The notes beneath the pieces were generated by a model, which saw nothing but the letters and a program-made list of their open reading frames with translations, was not told the DNA's origin and did not search any database. A stretch of DNA of 58,141 bases from Clostridia bacterium (GTDB taxonomy: Bacteria; Bacillota; Clostridia; TANB77; UBA1234), in the NCBI GenBank assembly GCA_017539905.1, contig JAFYBZ010000028.1, forward strand, positions 1 to 58,141, written 5' to 3'. Every line of letters begins with the position of its first letter. Position 1 is the first letter of the stretch. Of the stretch, positions 26,324 through 36,123 are shown piece by piece. Position numbers and translations under genes: made by a program.

Positions 26324-28231
26324 ATGAGTAAGATATTAGATAGAATTAATAGTCCTGCGGACTTAAAAGAATTGAATATACAAGAATTATCTACCCTATG
26401 CGCTGAAATTAGAGAGTTTTTAGTAGATAATGTATCTAAAACTGGTGGTCATTTAGCTCCAAATTTAGGTGTTGTTGAGCTTACAGTAGCTCTTCACTAT
26501 ATTTTTGATACACCAAGTGACAAAATAGTCTTTGATGTTGGACATCAAACATACGTTAACAAGATACTTACTGGAAGAAAAGACAAATTTGACACATTAA
26601 GACAACTAGACGGATTAAGTGGATTTCCAAAACCATATGAAAGCGAATTTGATGTTTTCAATACTGGACATTCAAGCACATCTATTTCACAAGCAATAGG
26701 AATTGCTGTCGCAAATAAACTTTCAGGATCGCCTAACTACTCTATCGCTGTTATTGGTGATGGTGCATTAACAGGTGGACTTGCTTTTGAAGGATTAAAC
26801 AATGCAAATATTAAAGATACAAATCTTATTGTAGTTTTAAATGATAATCAGATGTCAATTGCACAAAGCGTTGGTGGCCTATCAACTTACTTAAGTAAGA
26901 TTCGTTCAAATACCTTCTACAACACAAGTAAAAGAGATATTAAAGAAATGCTTAAGAAGTTTCCTCTACTTGGAAAACCAATTCATAAAATTATGCATGA
27001 AATTAAAACTTTCTTTAGAACATCTCTTATGCCAAAAGGAAGAATGTTTGAACACTTTGGATTTACTTATTTAGGACCAATAGATGGAAACAATATCGAA
27101 GCAATTACTGAATTTTTAGAAAGAGCTAAAAATGTAAATAAACCTGTACTTCTACACATTGTAACTAGAAAAGGTATGGGATATGAATATGCAGAAAAGA
27201 ATCCAAACAAATTCCATGGTATTGGACCATTCAATAAAGATACTGGTGAAACATTAAAAGCATCTTCTATGTCATATTCAAAGAGATTTGGAATGACTAT
27301 GTGCGAAGAAGCTGAGAAGAATAATAAGTTGATTGCTATAACAGCAGCTATGCCAGATGGTGTAGGTTTATGTGAGTTCAAGCAAAAATATCCTGATAGA
27401 TTCTTTGATGTAGGAATTGCAGAAGGACATGCAACAACATTTGCTGGTTCTCTAGCTTTGCAAGGTTATACTCCAGTATTTGCATGCTACTCTACTTTCT
27501 TACAAAGAGCATATGATGAAATCATTCATGATGTTGCACTTCAAAACGCACATGTTATATTTGCAATAGATAGAGCTGGTATTGTTGGTCAAGATGGTGA
27601 AACTCACCAAGGATTGCTTGATGAAAGCTATTTAAATTCAATTCCAAACATGACAGTAATGGCACCAAAAGATGGAAACGAATTAGATGAAATGATAAAA
27701 TTTGCAATTAGAGAAACAGGACCAATTGCAATTAGATATCCAAGAGATGGATATACTGATGAAATAAAAACAAGAAATAATATTAGAGTTGAAAAAGGTA
27801 AAGCACAAGTATTAAAGAAAGGTAAAGATGTTACAATCATCGGATATGGTAAAACTGTAAAGAAAGCTGAAGAAGTCTCTACACTATTAAATCAAAAAGG
27901 TGTACATGCAGAAGTAATCAATGCAAGATTCTTAAAACCTTTTGATAATAAAACAATACTTGATTCAATTAAGAAAACAAAGTTTGTAGTAACAATTGAA
28001 GATGCATATTTAAAAGGTGGAATCGCATCGAATGTTCAAGAATTAATTGCAAAAGAAAATGATATTAAATCATTATTCTTAGGTTACCCAGATGAATTCA
28101 TTAAACATGGTAAAACTGATGAAATAGAAAAAATCTATAAACTAGACAAAGAATCAGTATTTAATAGTATTGTTGCAATGATGCCATCAAAGAAAACTAA
28201 AAAGAAAACAACTAAAAAAGAAGAAGCTTAA
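26324..28231 (+). CDS. dxs: 1-deoxy-D-xylulose-5-phosphate synthase
   Basis: DXS condenses pyruvate and glyceraldehyde-3-phosphate, the first step of the MEP isoprenoid route; thiamine diphosphate is the cofactor. The 635-residue protein begins with the expected ILDRINSPADLKEL and has SKTGGHLAPNLGVVELTVAL, the TPP motif GDGALTGGLAFEGLNNA (about 146), the catalytic DRAGIVGQDGETHQG (about 423) and the transketolase C-terminal domain. It ends in an unusual lysine-rich tail (KKTKKKTTKK). It stands alone on the plus strand, convergent with ftsW. Confidence 0.96.
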   Translation: MSKILDRINSPADLKELNIQELSTLCAEIREFLVDNVSKTGGHLAPNLGVVELTVALHYIFDTPSDKIVFDVGHQTYVNKILTGRKDKFDTLRQLDGLSGFPKPYESEFDVFNTGHSSTSISQAIGIAVANKLSGSPNYSIAVIGDGALTGGLAFEGLNNANIKDTNLIVVLNDNQMSIAQSVGGLSTYLSKIRSNTFYNTSKRDIKEMLKKFPLLGKPIHKIMHEIKTFFRTSLMPKGRMFEHFGFTYLGPIDGNNIEAITEFLERAKNVNKPVLLHIVTRKGMGYEYAEKNPNKFHGIGPFNKDTGETLKASSMSYSKRFGMTMCEEAEKNNKLIAITAAMPDGVGLCEFKQKYPDRFFDVGIAEGHATTFAGSLALQGYTPVFACYSTFLQRAYDEIIHDVALQNAHVIFAIDRAGIVGQDGETHQGLLDESYLNSIPNMTVMAPKDGNELDEMIKFAIRETGPIAIRYPRDGYTDEIKTRNNIRVEKGKAQVLKKGKDVTIIGYGKTVKKAEEVSTLLNQKGVHAEVINARFLKPFDNKTILDSIKKTKFVVTIEDAYLKGGIASNVQELIAKENDIKSLFLGYPDEFIKHGKTDEIEKIYKLDKESVFNSIVAMMPSKKTKKKTTKKEEA

Positions 28232-28244
28232 GCTTCTTCTTTTT
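28215..28244. terminator. Perfect 30-bp palindrome shared by dxs and ftsW ends
   Basis: AAAAAGAAGAAGCTT with its complement, with no unpaired loop base. It contains the overlapping stop codons of dxs (28229-28231) and recoded ftsW (28228-28230), and can terminate both convergent units. That the recoded ftsW stop falls inside it supports the recoded 3' end. Confidence 0.75.
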
Positions 28245-29438
28245 CTTTTTTCTTACTTAGTCTTGATACGCTTAGTAACAAGCCTACACTTATAAACAAT
28301 ACTATTAAGGATGTTCCTCCATAACTACAAAATGGAAGTGATATTCCGAGTTACCGGCATTGACGAAGAAACAACCGCAATATTAAAGATTGCTTGTATT
28401 CCAATCATGGCAGTTACACCAATTGCAAGCAAACTACCAAATTTATCGTTTGCTCTCATAGCAATTACAGAGCCTCTCCAAATAAACAATGCAAATAAAA
28501 CAATAATTAGCAAAACTCCAATTAATCCTGTCTCTTCCGCCCACGTTGCCAAAATAAAATCGTTATGTGGTTCTGCAATATACATATATTTCTGCGTTCC
28601 TTGACCTAAACCAACTCCAAAAATTCCTCCCGAAGAAATCGCATATAAACTTTGTATTATCTGCCATCCTTTGCCTAAAGGATCTTGCCAAGGATCAGTA
28701 AAAATCATAAGTCTATCTCTTCTAAATGGTGATGAAAAAGCATACATTGCCGCAGCTGCAATTCCTGATAAAACAACTGGAAATAAATGAAATAATCTAA
28801 CACCACCTATTAAAAGCATTGAAAATAGAATTACTGCTATGATCATCATAGCACTTAAATGCTCTTGAACTACTAATAATATAAATACTGGAACAGAGAA
28901 AAACAATATAGGAATTAATCCATTCCAAAACTTCTTAATATCATCTTGTCTTTTGCAAATACAATATGCTATCAAAATTATAAAACACACCTTCATAATT
29001 TCTGAAGGTTGAAATTGAAGGCCGCCTAAATTAATCCATCTTAATGCATCGTTTCTTCTAACACCTATTCCAGGTACAAGTACCAGTGCCATAAATCCGA
29101 AGTCCAAAGACATATGCCAGCCATGCTATTCTACTATTTAGAATTCTATAGTCTAGATGAGAAACAATAAACATCATAACTATTCCAATTCCAGCAAAGA
29201 TAATCTGTCTAATAAAATAGTAATAGCTATCACCATTTTCAGTACGATACGAAAAAGGCGCACTAGCACTCATCATCATTATTAAACCAACTGCAAGGAT
29301 AATTAAAACTATTATCAAAAGCCAAACATCAAATTTATGTCCAAATATAAATAGTCCAATTTTTTTATCATTGCCTTCTTCACTACTTCTTGTTTTATTA
29401 ACTTTATTTTCTAATTTTCTTTTAGTTCTCTCTGACAT
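28228..29438 (-). CDS. ftsW: FtsW/SpoVE-type SEDS glycosyltransferase, needs two +1 frameshifts at CGG
   Basis: SEDS-family peptidoglycan polymerase partnering with FtsI. The start (ATG 29438, TAGGAG upstream) gives a cytoplasmic tail and the first membrane spans (LLIIVLIILAVGLIMMMSAS). At CGG 29097-29099, skipping C continues AYVFGL into GFMALVLVPGIGVRRN and WINLGGLQFQPSE. At CGG 28346-28348, skipping C turns MPVTRNITSIL-stop into the family signature MPVTGISLPF-CSYGGTS, followed by the last span and a Lys/Glu tail ending at 28228. The recoded length is 402 residues, normal for FtsW/SpoVE. Without recoding the catalytic and C-terminal membrane parts are lost. It is the last gene of the dcw run; FtsW and SpoVE cannot be told apart here. 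Confidence 0.9.
28346..28348 (-). other. CGG +1 frameshift site 2 in ftsW
   Basis: The coding strand reads ATG CCG GTA ACT CGG AAT ATC ACT; stop TAG six codons later. Skipping the C gives ACT GGA ATA TCA CTT CCA TTT, i.e. the invariant TGISLPF of FtsW/RodA/SpoVE. Confidence 0.85.
29097..29099 (-). other. CGG +1 frameshift site 1 in ftsW
   Basis: The coding strand reads TTT GGA CTT CGG ATT TAT; the zero frame stops about a dozen codons on. Skipping the C gives CTT GGA TTT ATG GCA, continuing a membrane helix (VFGLGFMALVLVPG). Confidence 0.8.
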
Positions 29439-29463
29439 ACTATCTCCTAAAATTAAAAATAAG

Positions 29464-30459
29464 TTATATAATCTTGAATCCTATAAAACACAAAACTGCA
29501 GTTATAGCCCAAAACATTGGAACTATAAGAGTCTCTTTCATACCACATAGTTCTAAATGGTGATGAATCGGAGCCATCTTAAATAATCTTTTTCCTTTAG
29601 TAATCTTGAAATATGATACTTGAAGAATTACTGATATTGCTTCAATAACACAGATACCAGCAACTACAACTAATATAAGAGGCATCTTTAGCATTATTGC
29701 CATACTACAAAATGCACCACCAAGTGCAAGCGAACCTGTATCTCCCATAAATACCCTAGCAGGGTATACATTAAAGAATAAAAATCCAATTGTTGAACCA
29801 GCAACTATTGCTGAGAAAATACTATAATCTTTATTTCCCCATGCCATTGAAACAAACACAAAGAACATCATTATAATTGCTGTAACCCCACCTGCTAATC
29901 CATCTAGTCCATCTGTAAGGTTTAAACTATTAGTTGTTCCAACCATAACAAACAGCATAAATAAAACATAAAACCAAATTGGTAACTCAACTGTTGTCTT
30001 TAATATTGGTATGTACATTTTTGTATCAAATCCAGAATATAATAAATAACCAATAAAAGCTCCAGAAACTATTATCAATCCAAGCATTTTTAGTTTAGGA
30101 CTTAAGCCCTTTGGATTTTTTAATACCAATTTTTTGAAATCATCTATAAAACCAATCAAACCATATCCAAAAGTAACAAGTGCTGCGGGTAGAATATTAG
30201 GAAACTTTAATGAGGCTACTATTGAAAGAGCTAAGGTTGTAATTAGAATAATAATTCCACCCATAGTTGGTGTACCAGTTTTTTTAAGATGAGATTGTGG
30301 TCCATCATCTCTTACTACTTGACCAACCTTTCTTTTTCTTAAAATTGGAATCACTATAAGTCCTAGAATAAATGTACATATAAAAGATCCTAATAGTGCT
30401 AATATTTGAATGTTCAACCATGGTACTTGTGCATGTACATTCTCAATTAATTCTTTCAT
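29464..30459 (-). CDS. mraY: Phospho-MurNAc-pentapeptide translocase
   Basis: MraY transfers phospho-MurNAc-pentapeptide to undecaprenyl phosphate, forming lipid I. The 331-residue protein has about ten membrane spans, with the catalytic signatures GFIDDFKKL (about 103), NLTDGLDGLAGG (about 179) and the C-terminal MAPIHHHLELCGMKE. It lies between murE and ftsW with 25-30 bp gaps. No in-frame CGG. Confidence 0.96.
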   Translation of the reverse strand: MKELIENVHAQVPWLNIQILALLGSFICTFILGLIVIPILRKRKVGQVVRDDGPQSHLKKTGTPTMGGIIILITTLALSIVASLKFPNILPAALVTFGYGLIGFIDDFKKLVLKNPKGLSPKLKMLGLIIVSGAFIGYLLYSGFDTKMYIPILKTTVELPIWFYVLFMLFVMVGTTNSLNLTDGLDGLAGGVTAIIMMFFVFVSMAWGNKDYSIFSAIVAGSTIGFLFFNVYPARVFMGDTGSLALGGAFCSMAIMLKMPLILVVVAGICVIEAISVILQVSYFKITKGKRLFKMAPIHHHLELCGMKETLIVPMFWAITAVLCFIGFKII

Positions 30460-30488
30460 AGAAATATCCTTTCTTTATGTGTATTGGA

Positions 30489-31967
30489 TTAATATTTTGG
30501 TGCCTTTGCTTCAGGTAATTTTTTTAGAATCTCAGCAGCCACTTCTCTATCATCAAAATGATTTTTAACTCCGTTGATTTCTTGATAAGTCTCATGTCCC
30601 TTACCAGCTATAACAACGATATCATTTTTTCTAGCTCTTCTAATTGCAAACTCAATTGCTTTCTTTCTGTTTTGTAAAATCTTATATTCGCCCTTTGTCT
30701 TTTTAATTCCTTCTTCAATTTGAGAAATTATAAAAGCAGGATCTTCAGTACGAGGATTATCTGATGTAATTACTGTATAATCGGCAAGCTTACCAGAAAT
30801 CTCTCCCATCATAGGACGTTTGATTTGATCTCTATCTCCACCGCATCCAAATACACAAATGACTTTTCCTCTTGTATATGTTTTAACTGCTCTTAGAATT
30901 CCTTCAAGGCTTGCTGGTGTATGAGCATAGTCTACCATTACTACAAATTCTTTAAGACTAGGTACTATCTCTGATCTACCAGGAACAGTAACTTCTTCTA
31001 GTCCTTCACACATAGCTTGGATGCTTGCACCCAGTTTTGCAGTAACGCAAATTGCAGCAAGTGCATTATATACGGTAAATCTACCTGGAATACCTACTTT
31101 AATTCTTTGAAGAGTTCTATTCATAGAAATCTTAAAGTCTGAATAACTATTTGTAATTATAATGTCTCTGGCTGAAACAAATGGATTGTTATCTATACCA
31201 AAAGTTGTAATTGGACAAGTAGCTATATCCATAAGCTTCTTTGCATACATATCATCTACGTTAACAAATCCTTCTTTTGCCATTGTAAATAGAATTGCTT
31301 TTGCAGCTAAATAATTATCAAATGTTTTATGGAAGTCCATATGGTCTTCTGACAAGTTTGTGAATACAGCCATATCAAATGCACAACCATATACTCTATC
31401 TAGTGCAAGAGCATGTGAGCTTACCTCCATTACTACTACATCGCAATTAGCGTCTGCCATTTGTCTAAACAATCTTTGTAAATCAATTGATTCTGGAGTT
31501 GTACGACTAGCTTCGACTTGTTCATCGCCAATCATATTAGCAATAGTTCCAATTAAGCCTACTTTCTTACCATCTTTTTCTAATATCTTTTTAATCATAT
31601 ATGTAGTAGTTGTCTTACCTTTTGTTCCGGTAACGCCTACTAATTTAAAATCTCTTGATGGATGATTATAATAATTGCAAGCAGACATAGCCATGAATTT
31701 TCTTGAATTGTTTGTTACTAAAACTGTAATGTCATCCCTTATTAAAGATATATCTATTCTTCCATCTTCAACAACTATACACTTTGCGCCATTTTCAATT
31801 GCACTAGCAATATATGCATGACCATCTGTTTTATAACCAACAACAGCAAAAAACATATCACCTGGTTCTACTGCCCTCGAGTCATTTCTTAACTCTTTAA
31901 TATCAATATCAAGATCACCTCTTGAATTAATAATCTCACAATCAGAAATAATTTCTGCTAGTCTCAT
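30489..31967 (-). CDS. murE: UDP-MurNAc-L-Ala-D-Glu--meso-DAP ligase
   Basis: A 492-residue Mur ligase adding the third stem residue. The ATP loop is GVTGTKGKTTTTYM (about 109), followed by MEVSSHALAL and the C-terminal SDNPRTEDP, where DNPR is the pocket signature for meso-diaminopimelate rather than lysine. Wall type is therefore predicted as DAP. The ATG follows GGAGGATT, in the dcw run between ftsI and mraY. Confidence 0.95.
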   Translation of the reverse strand: MRLAEIISDCEIINSRGDLDIDIKELRNDSRAVEPGDMFFAVVGYKTDGHAYIASAIENGAKCIVVEDGRIDISLIRDDITVLVTNNSRKFMAMSACNYYNHPSRDFKLVGVTGTKGKTTTTYMIKKILEKDGKKVGLIGTIANMIGDEQVEASRTTPESIDLQRLFRQMADANCDVVVMEVSSHALALDRVYGCAFDMAVFTNLSEDHMDFHKTFDNYLAAKAILFTMAKEGFVNVDDMYAKKLMDIATCPITTFGIDNNPFVSARDIIITNSYSDFKISMNRTLQRIKVGIPGRFTVYNALAAICVTAKLGASIQAMCEGLEEVTVPGRSEIVPSLKEFVVMVDYAHTPASLEGILRAVKTYTRGKVICVFGCGGDRDQIKRPMMGEISGKLADYTVITSDNPRTEDPAFIISQIEEGIKKTKGEYKILQNRKKAIEFAIRRARKNDIVVIAGKGHETYQEINGVKNHFDDREVAAEILKKLPEAKAPKY

Positions 31968-32007
31968 AAAATAATCCTCCTTTATTTATAGCGATTAATA
32001 ATCATCG

Positions 32008-34179
32008 CTACTGAACATCAATACCTTGTTGCCTAAATTCAACGGTAACAATTGTACCTTCTTCAACTTTAGTTCCAGCAACAGGTTCTTGAATTACAGC
32101 CACTCCTTTGCCAGAATGTTTGAAATTCAAATTATTTGATTTAATAATTGATTCTGCATTACTAATTCCTAAGCCCTTAACACTAGGAACTTCTATCATA
32201 TTCTTTGTTGATGACTCGGTATAAAGTCTTACTACTCCGCCATCACTTAATGATTCTCCTCCAACTGGAATTTGTGCAGAAACTATAGAATCTTTATCTA
32301 AATCTTTTTCAACAATATATTTTAATCCTCTACTATTGATGACATTCTTTGCTTTATCAAGAGTATTTCCAACTACATTTGGAACAGGTATTTCTTGTTT
32401 CTTATCTTCAACTTCATAATCTTTTTGAACTTCAAGATAGTTTAAAACTTCGCCCATCATCTTACTTATAACTGGTGCGACAATACCACCACCTTGGTGT
32501 CCATTCTTACCACGAGGATTATATAAATTAAATAGCACTGCAACTTCTGGATCTTTAGCAGGTGCTAAAGCTGCAAATGAAGCAACATATGTCTTACTAT
32601 CTCCTCTTCCTTGCTCAGCTGTAGATGTTTTACCTGCTATATAATAGCCATCTACTTGTGCATATCTACCAGTACCATTTGATACAACGCTTTCCATCAT
32701 ATCTAGCACTGTGTCTGAAGTAGATTCTGAAACAACTTGTCTAACTACTTCTGTATCATAACTCTTTATTACTTTTCCATTTGAATCTTTTATTTCTTTA
32801 ACTAGTCTAGGAACTAATAATTTACCATCATTTGCAACAGCGCAAATTGTATTAAGCATGTTTAAAGGAGTAAGTGTAAATCCTTGTCCAAATCCTGCAG
32901 TAGCAAGTGTTGTTTTTGATATTGAACTTGCATCATGTATCATACCTGATGTTTCTCCAATAATTCCTGAACCTGTAGATTTAGCAACTCCAAATGCATT
33001 TAAATATTCATAGAATTTATTTGCACCAATTCTTAAAGCAACTGTCATATATACTGGGTTACATGAATTCATAAGACCTTGTCTTAAGCTTTGCTTACCA
33101 TGTGGTAAAGCTCTCCAACAACTAATTGTCCACTCATCAACTTGTAATGCACCAGTACAATTATAATTAATTGCATCTACATTAGTTACACTACCTTCTT
33201 CTATAGCAATCGCTGCAGTAACTGTCTTGAATACAGAACCAGGTTCATAAGTATCTGCAACGCATTTATTCTTCCACATCTCCTGAAGAGCGTTGGATTT
33301 TTGAGCTCCTGTATACTCATCCCAATTTAAAATGTCTTCTTTACTAGTAGGTGTAAATGGTGAGTTTGGATCAAAATCCGGAGCAGTAGCCATAGCTAAA
33401 ATTTCACCAGTCTTTGGATTCATAACAATACATGTTCCATAATCTACTGGATTATTTTCTTCAATAGCTTGCTCTAAATATTTTTCTGTAATATATTGAA
33501 TTCTTTCATCAATTGTAAGAACTATATTATATCCATCCTCTGATGGAATGTATGTTGTATCATCTAGAGGCATGTCTTTACCTGTGGCATCTTTAGATGT
33601 AACTCTTTTGCCAGCAGTGCCTCTTAATATATCTTCGTAATTTGCTTCTAAACCTTCAAGTCCTTGATTATCTGTTCCGCAGAAACCTAGTACTTGAGCT
33701 AAGAAATCACCTTTTGGATAATATCTCTTAGTATCTTCATATATGTTTATTCCAGCAATTGATTCTTCTTTAATCCACGTTCTAACTTTATCAGTTATCT
33801 CTTTATCTACTTTTTTGGCTATTACTTCCTCAACTGTAGTCTTGTTAACTTTTCCTAAAACTGTGTCATAATCAAGACTTAGTAATTCTGAAAGTCCCTT
33901 AGCAGTTTCTTCCTTCTTTTTAATATTCTTAGGGGTAACACTAATGGTCTCAACAGCAACAGACCTTGCAAGTACCACTCCATTTCTATCGTAAATAGAT
34001 CCTCTTTTTGGACTTATAATGCTATTTTTAGTTTGTTGAGAATATGCCTTTTGACTAAGTTCATCAGCCTTTATAACTTGCCAATAAACCATTCTGGCTA
34101 ATAGCACCACAAAAAGTAGCATAAAAACAACAAGTATTAAAATGATTCTTCTTTTAGAACTATCGCTAACTTCTTGCAA
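32008..34179 (-). CDS. ftsI: Division transpeptidase (class B PBP) with two PASTA domains
   Basis: A 723-residue class B penicillin-binding protein that crosslinks septal peptidoglycan with the SEDS partner FtsW. One N-terminal span (about 10-32) precedes the dimerisation domain. The transpeptidase has the active-site motif SVFK (in EPGSVFKTV, about 313), SCN (in MNSCNPVY) and KTS (in AGKTSTAEQ, about 515). Two C-terminal PASTA repeats follow (VPNVVGNTLDKAKN and VPSVKGLGISNAES), as in SpoVD/PBP2x-like proteins. Start is TTG 34179 after AAGGAGAG. SpoVD is an alternative name. Confidence 0.93.
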   Translation of the reverse strand: MQEVSDSSKRRIILILVVFMLLFVVLLARMVYWQVIKADELSQKAYSQQTKNSIISPKRGSIYDRNGVVLARSVAVETISVTPKNIKKKEETAKGLSELLSLDYDTVLGKVNKTTVEEVIAKKVDKEITDKVRTWIKEESIAGINIYEDTKRYYPKGDFLAQVLGFCGTDNQGLEGLEANYEDILRGTAGKRVTSKDATGKDMPLDDTTYIPSEDGYNIVLTIDERIQYITEKYLEQAIEENNPVDYGTCIVMNPKTGEILAMATAPDFDPNSPFTPTSKEDILNWDEYTGAQKSNALQEMWKNKCVADTYEPGSVFKTVTAAIAIEEGSVTNVDAINYNCTGALQVDEWTISCWRALPHGKQSLRQGLMNSCNPVYMTVALRIGANKFYEYLNAFGVAKSTGSGIIGETSGMIHDASSISKTTLATAGFGQGFTLTPLNMLNTICAVANDGKLLVPRLVKEIKDSNGKVIKSYDTEVVRQVVSESTSDTVLDMMESVVSNGTGRYAQVDGYYIAGKTSTAEQGRGDSKTYVASFAALAPAKDPEVAVLFNLYNPRGKNGHQGGGIVAPVISKMMGEVLNYLEVQKDYEVEDKKQEIPVPNVVGNTLDKAKNVINSRGLKYIVEKDLDKDSIVSAQIPVGGESLSDGGVVRLYTESSTKNMIEVPSVKGLGISNAESIIKSNNLNFKHSGKGVAVIQEPVAGTKVEEGTIVTVEFRQQGIDVQ

Positions 34180-34277
34180 CTCATTCTCTCCTTATAAAAT
34201 AATCAATCTAATTAATTATATCATACCAAAAATTCAAATAATACCATATTTTATCAATATTTTTAGATAAAAAGTAA

Positions 34278-34303
34278 ATACTCCCAGGGGGGACTGGGAG
34301 TAT
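34278..34303. terminator. Hairpin between ftsL-like gene and ftsI
   Basis: ATACTCCCAG pairs with CTGGGAGTAT. The minus-strand flank is TTTACTTTTTATC, so partial termination between ftsL and ftsI is possible. Confidence 0.45.
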
Positions 34304-34324
34304 CTCGTAGAAAATAGAACTTTA

Positions 34325-35128
34325 TTAAAAAATGGAAGATATTTTCTCGATTATTGTATCAAATGTGCTATCACTAGTTGTTTCTTCATCTGTCTTAACA
34401 GGAGTGAATATCTTGTCTTGTTTTTCTGTATTTATGTATATTGTTTGGGAACTTTGAGGTTTTTGCATTCCCATTTGATATCTTGCGTAATTTTCTATAT
34501 ATGATAAATCTGTTTCTCTTTCAATATCTGCTTGTAATTGCTCATTTACAGTTTGTACATTTAGAAGCTCTTTTTTAGACTTTTCTACAAGATTAAACTT
34601 TTCATTTATTATTGAATATCTATAACAAATAAAGAAAGCTACTGCAAATCCTAGTAGAACTAGCATTGTTGTTCTAATTGCCTTGAAAGCTTTTCTTCTT
34701 TCTTCACGTCTTCTTTGCTTTCTTTCCTCTTTTTCTGTTTCAACTTCTTCTAATTCAACTTCTTCTGGCTTAGATTTAATATTTCTTAGTGTTCCAGCTG
34801 TTGTAGCACTATCATAGTCAAAAGTTATTTTCGGTTTAAATAATAAGTCTAATTCTTCTTGCTCTTTTTCAATATTCTTTCTTCTTCTGTATGCTTCTTC
34901 AGCATAAAAGCTTCTATTTCTAACCTCTTGTGGAATGCCATATTCTGAAATGCTCTTGTATCTTGGTTTGTATGCTAAATTGTCATTCATTAAATCAAAT
35001 ACTTGATTTTTTGTCTTTTCGCTTGTTTTTCTAACGTTTTCAGAATAATAATAGCCATTGCTACGACTATTTTTTCCACTAGATTTATAACTATAAGCTT
35101 CCTCATAATCATAATCCAATTGTGGCAT
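34325..35128 (-). CDS. ftsL: FtsL/DivIC-like division protein
   Basis: A 267-residue protein in the ftsL position between rsmH and ftsI. A long charged cytoplasmic N-terminus (about 150 residues, Tyr/Ser-rich at first, then an EEVELEEVETEKEERKQRRR acidic-to-basic stretch) precedes one membrane span (about 153-172, MLVLLGFAVAFFICYRYS) and an extracellular coiled coil (KFNLVEKSKKELLNVQTVNE) ending in a YARYQMGM element typical of FtsL/DivIC. The cytoplasmic part is much longer than in usual FtsL. The symbol rests on position and topology. Confidence 0.75.
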   Translation of the reverse strand: MPQLDYDYEEAYSYKSSGKNSRSNGYYYSENVRKTSEKTKNQVFDLMNDNLAYKPRYKSISEYGIPQEVRNRSFYAEEAYRRRKNIEKEQEELDLLFKPKITFDYDSATTAGTLRNIKSKPEEVELEEVETEKEERKQRRREERRKAFKAIRTTMLVLLGFAVAFFICYRYSIINEKFNLVEKSKKELLNVQTVNEQLQADIERETDLSYIENYARYQMGMQKPQSSQTIYINTEKQDKIFTPVKTDEETTSDSTFDTIIEKISSIF

Positions 35129-35178
35129 TAATTTGTTTCTCCCTTCAACTTCTTTTTATCTTTAGTAAAATGTAAAAA

Positions 35179-36105
35179 TTAAATCTTTTCGAAAACCCTT
35201 AATTTAGCACTTTTGCTTCTTGGATTTTCTACTTGTTCTTGCTCTGTTGGTATAATTGGCTTTCTTGTAATGACCTTTCCATAGGATTTTGGATTGCAAA
35301 CGCAAACTGGAAAATCTTTTGGGCATATGCATTTACCAGCAAGATTTGTAAATGTATTCTTTACGATTCTGTCTTCCAACGAATGGAATGTTATTATGCA
35401 GTATCGTCCTCCTTTATTTAATAGGTCAACACCATCAATTATGGCTTTTTCTAATTCTTTTAGTTCTCCATTAACTTCTATTCTTAAAGCCTGAAAGATT
35501 CTTTTAAATGAATCAATAGCGTTCTTGTTCTTTGGAACTGCACTTCTAATAATGTCACATAACTCTGATGTAGTCTCAATTTCTTTCTTTTCTCTTTCTT
35601 CAACTATTCTACTAGCAATTCTCTTTGAAAAATTTTCTTCACCATATTCAAAGAAAATCTTTTCTAACTGCTCCTTGGAATACTTGTTAACTACTTCTTT
35701 GGCAGTTAACTCTTGCTCTTTATTCATTCTCATGTCTAAAAGAGCCTCTTTAGTATAACTAAACCCTCTAGTAGCTTCATCTAGCTGATATGAAGAAACA
35801 CCAAGATCTAATAAAATGCCATCAACATTATGTATGTTAATGTTTTCTAGAATGTCCTTCATGTCTTCATGTCTACCCCAGATGTATCTAACATTATCAT
35901 AATCTTTAAGTCTATTATGACTTGCCTCTAATGCATCCTTGTCTCTATCAATTCCTATCAATGTGCCATCTTTTGATAAATGCTTTAAAATCTCTGATGA
36001 ATGACCTGCTCCACCCAAAGTGCCATCAACATAAACACCATTATCTTTAATATTTAGATTCTCAATAACTTCTTTTAACATTATTGGTGTATGTTTAAAT
36101 TCCAT
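35179..36105 (-). CDS. rsmH: 16S rRNA (cytosine-1402-N4)-methyltransferase
   Basis: A 308-residue RsmH/MraW that makes m4C1402 in 16S rRNA. It begins FKHTPIMLKEVIENL and has the SAM loop VDGTLGGAGHS (about 28), LLDLGVSSYQLD (about 98), RGFSY and the C-terminal ITFHSLEDRIVK. Second gene of the mraZ-led dcw operon. The cysteines near residue 260 (CICPKDFPVCVC) are usual for the family. Confidence 0.96.
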   Translation of the reverse strand: MEFKHTPIMLKEVIENLNIKDNGVYVDGTLGGAGHSSEILKHLSKDGTLIGIDRDKDALEASHNRLKDYDNVRYIWGRHEDMKDILENINIHNVDGILLDLGVSSYQLDEATRGFSYTKEALLDMRMNKEQELTAKEVVNKYSKEQLEKIFFEYGEENFSKRIASRIVEEREKKEIETTSELCDIIRSAVPKNKNAIDSFKRIFQALRIEVNGELKELEKAIIDGVDLLNKGGRYCIITFHSLEDRIVKNTFTNLAGKCICPKDFPVCVCNPKSYGKVITRKPIIPTEQEQVENPRSKSAKLRVFEKI

Positions 36106-36123
36106 AAAAACCTTACCTTACAC

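Noticed and set aside
28215..28244. Regulatory palindrome between dxs and ftsW
   Set aside because: Better explained as a shared bidirectional terminator formed by the overlapping Glu/Lys-rich gene ends.
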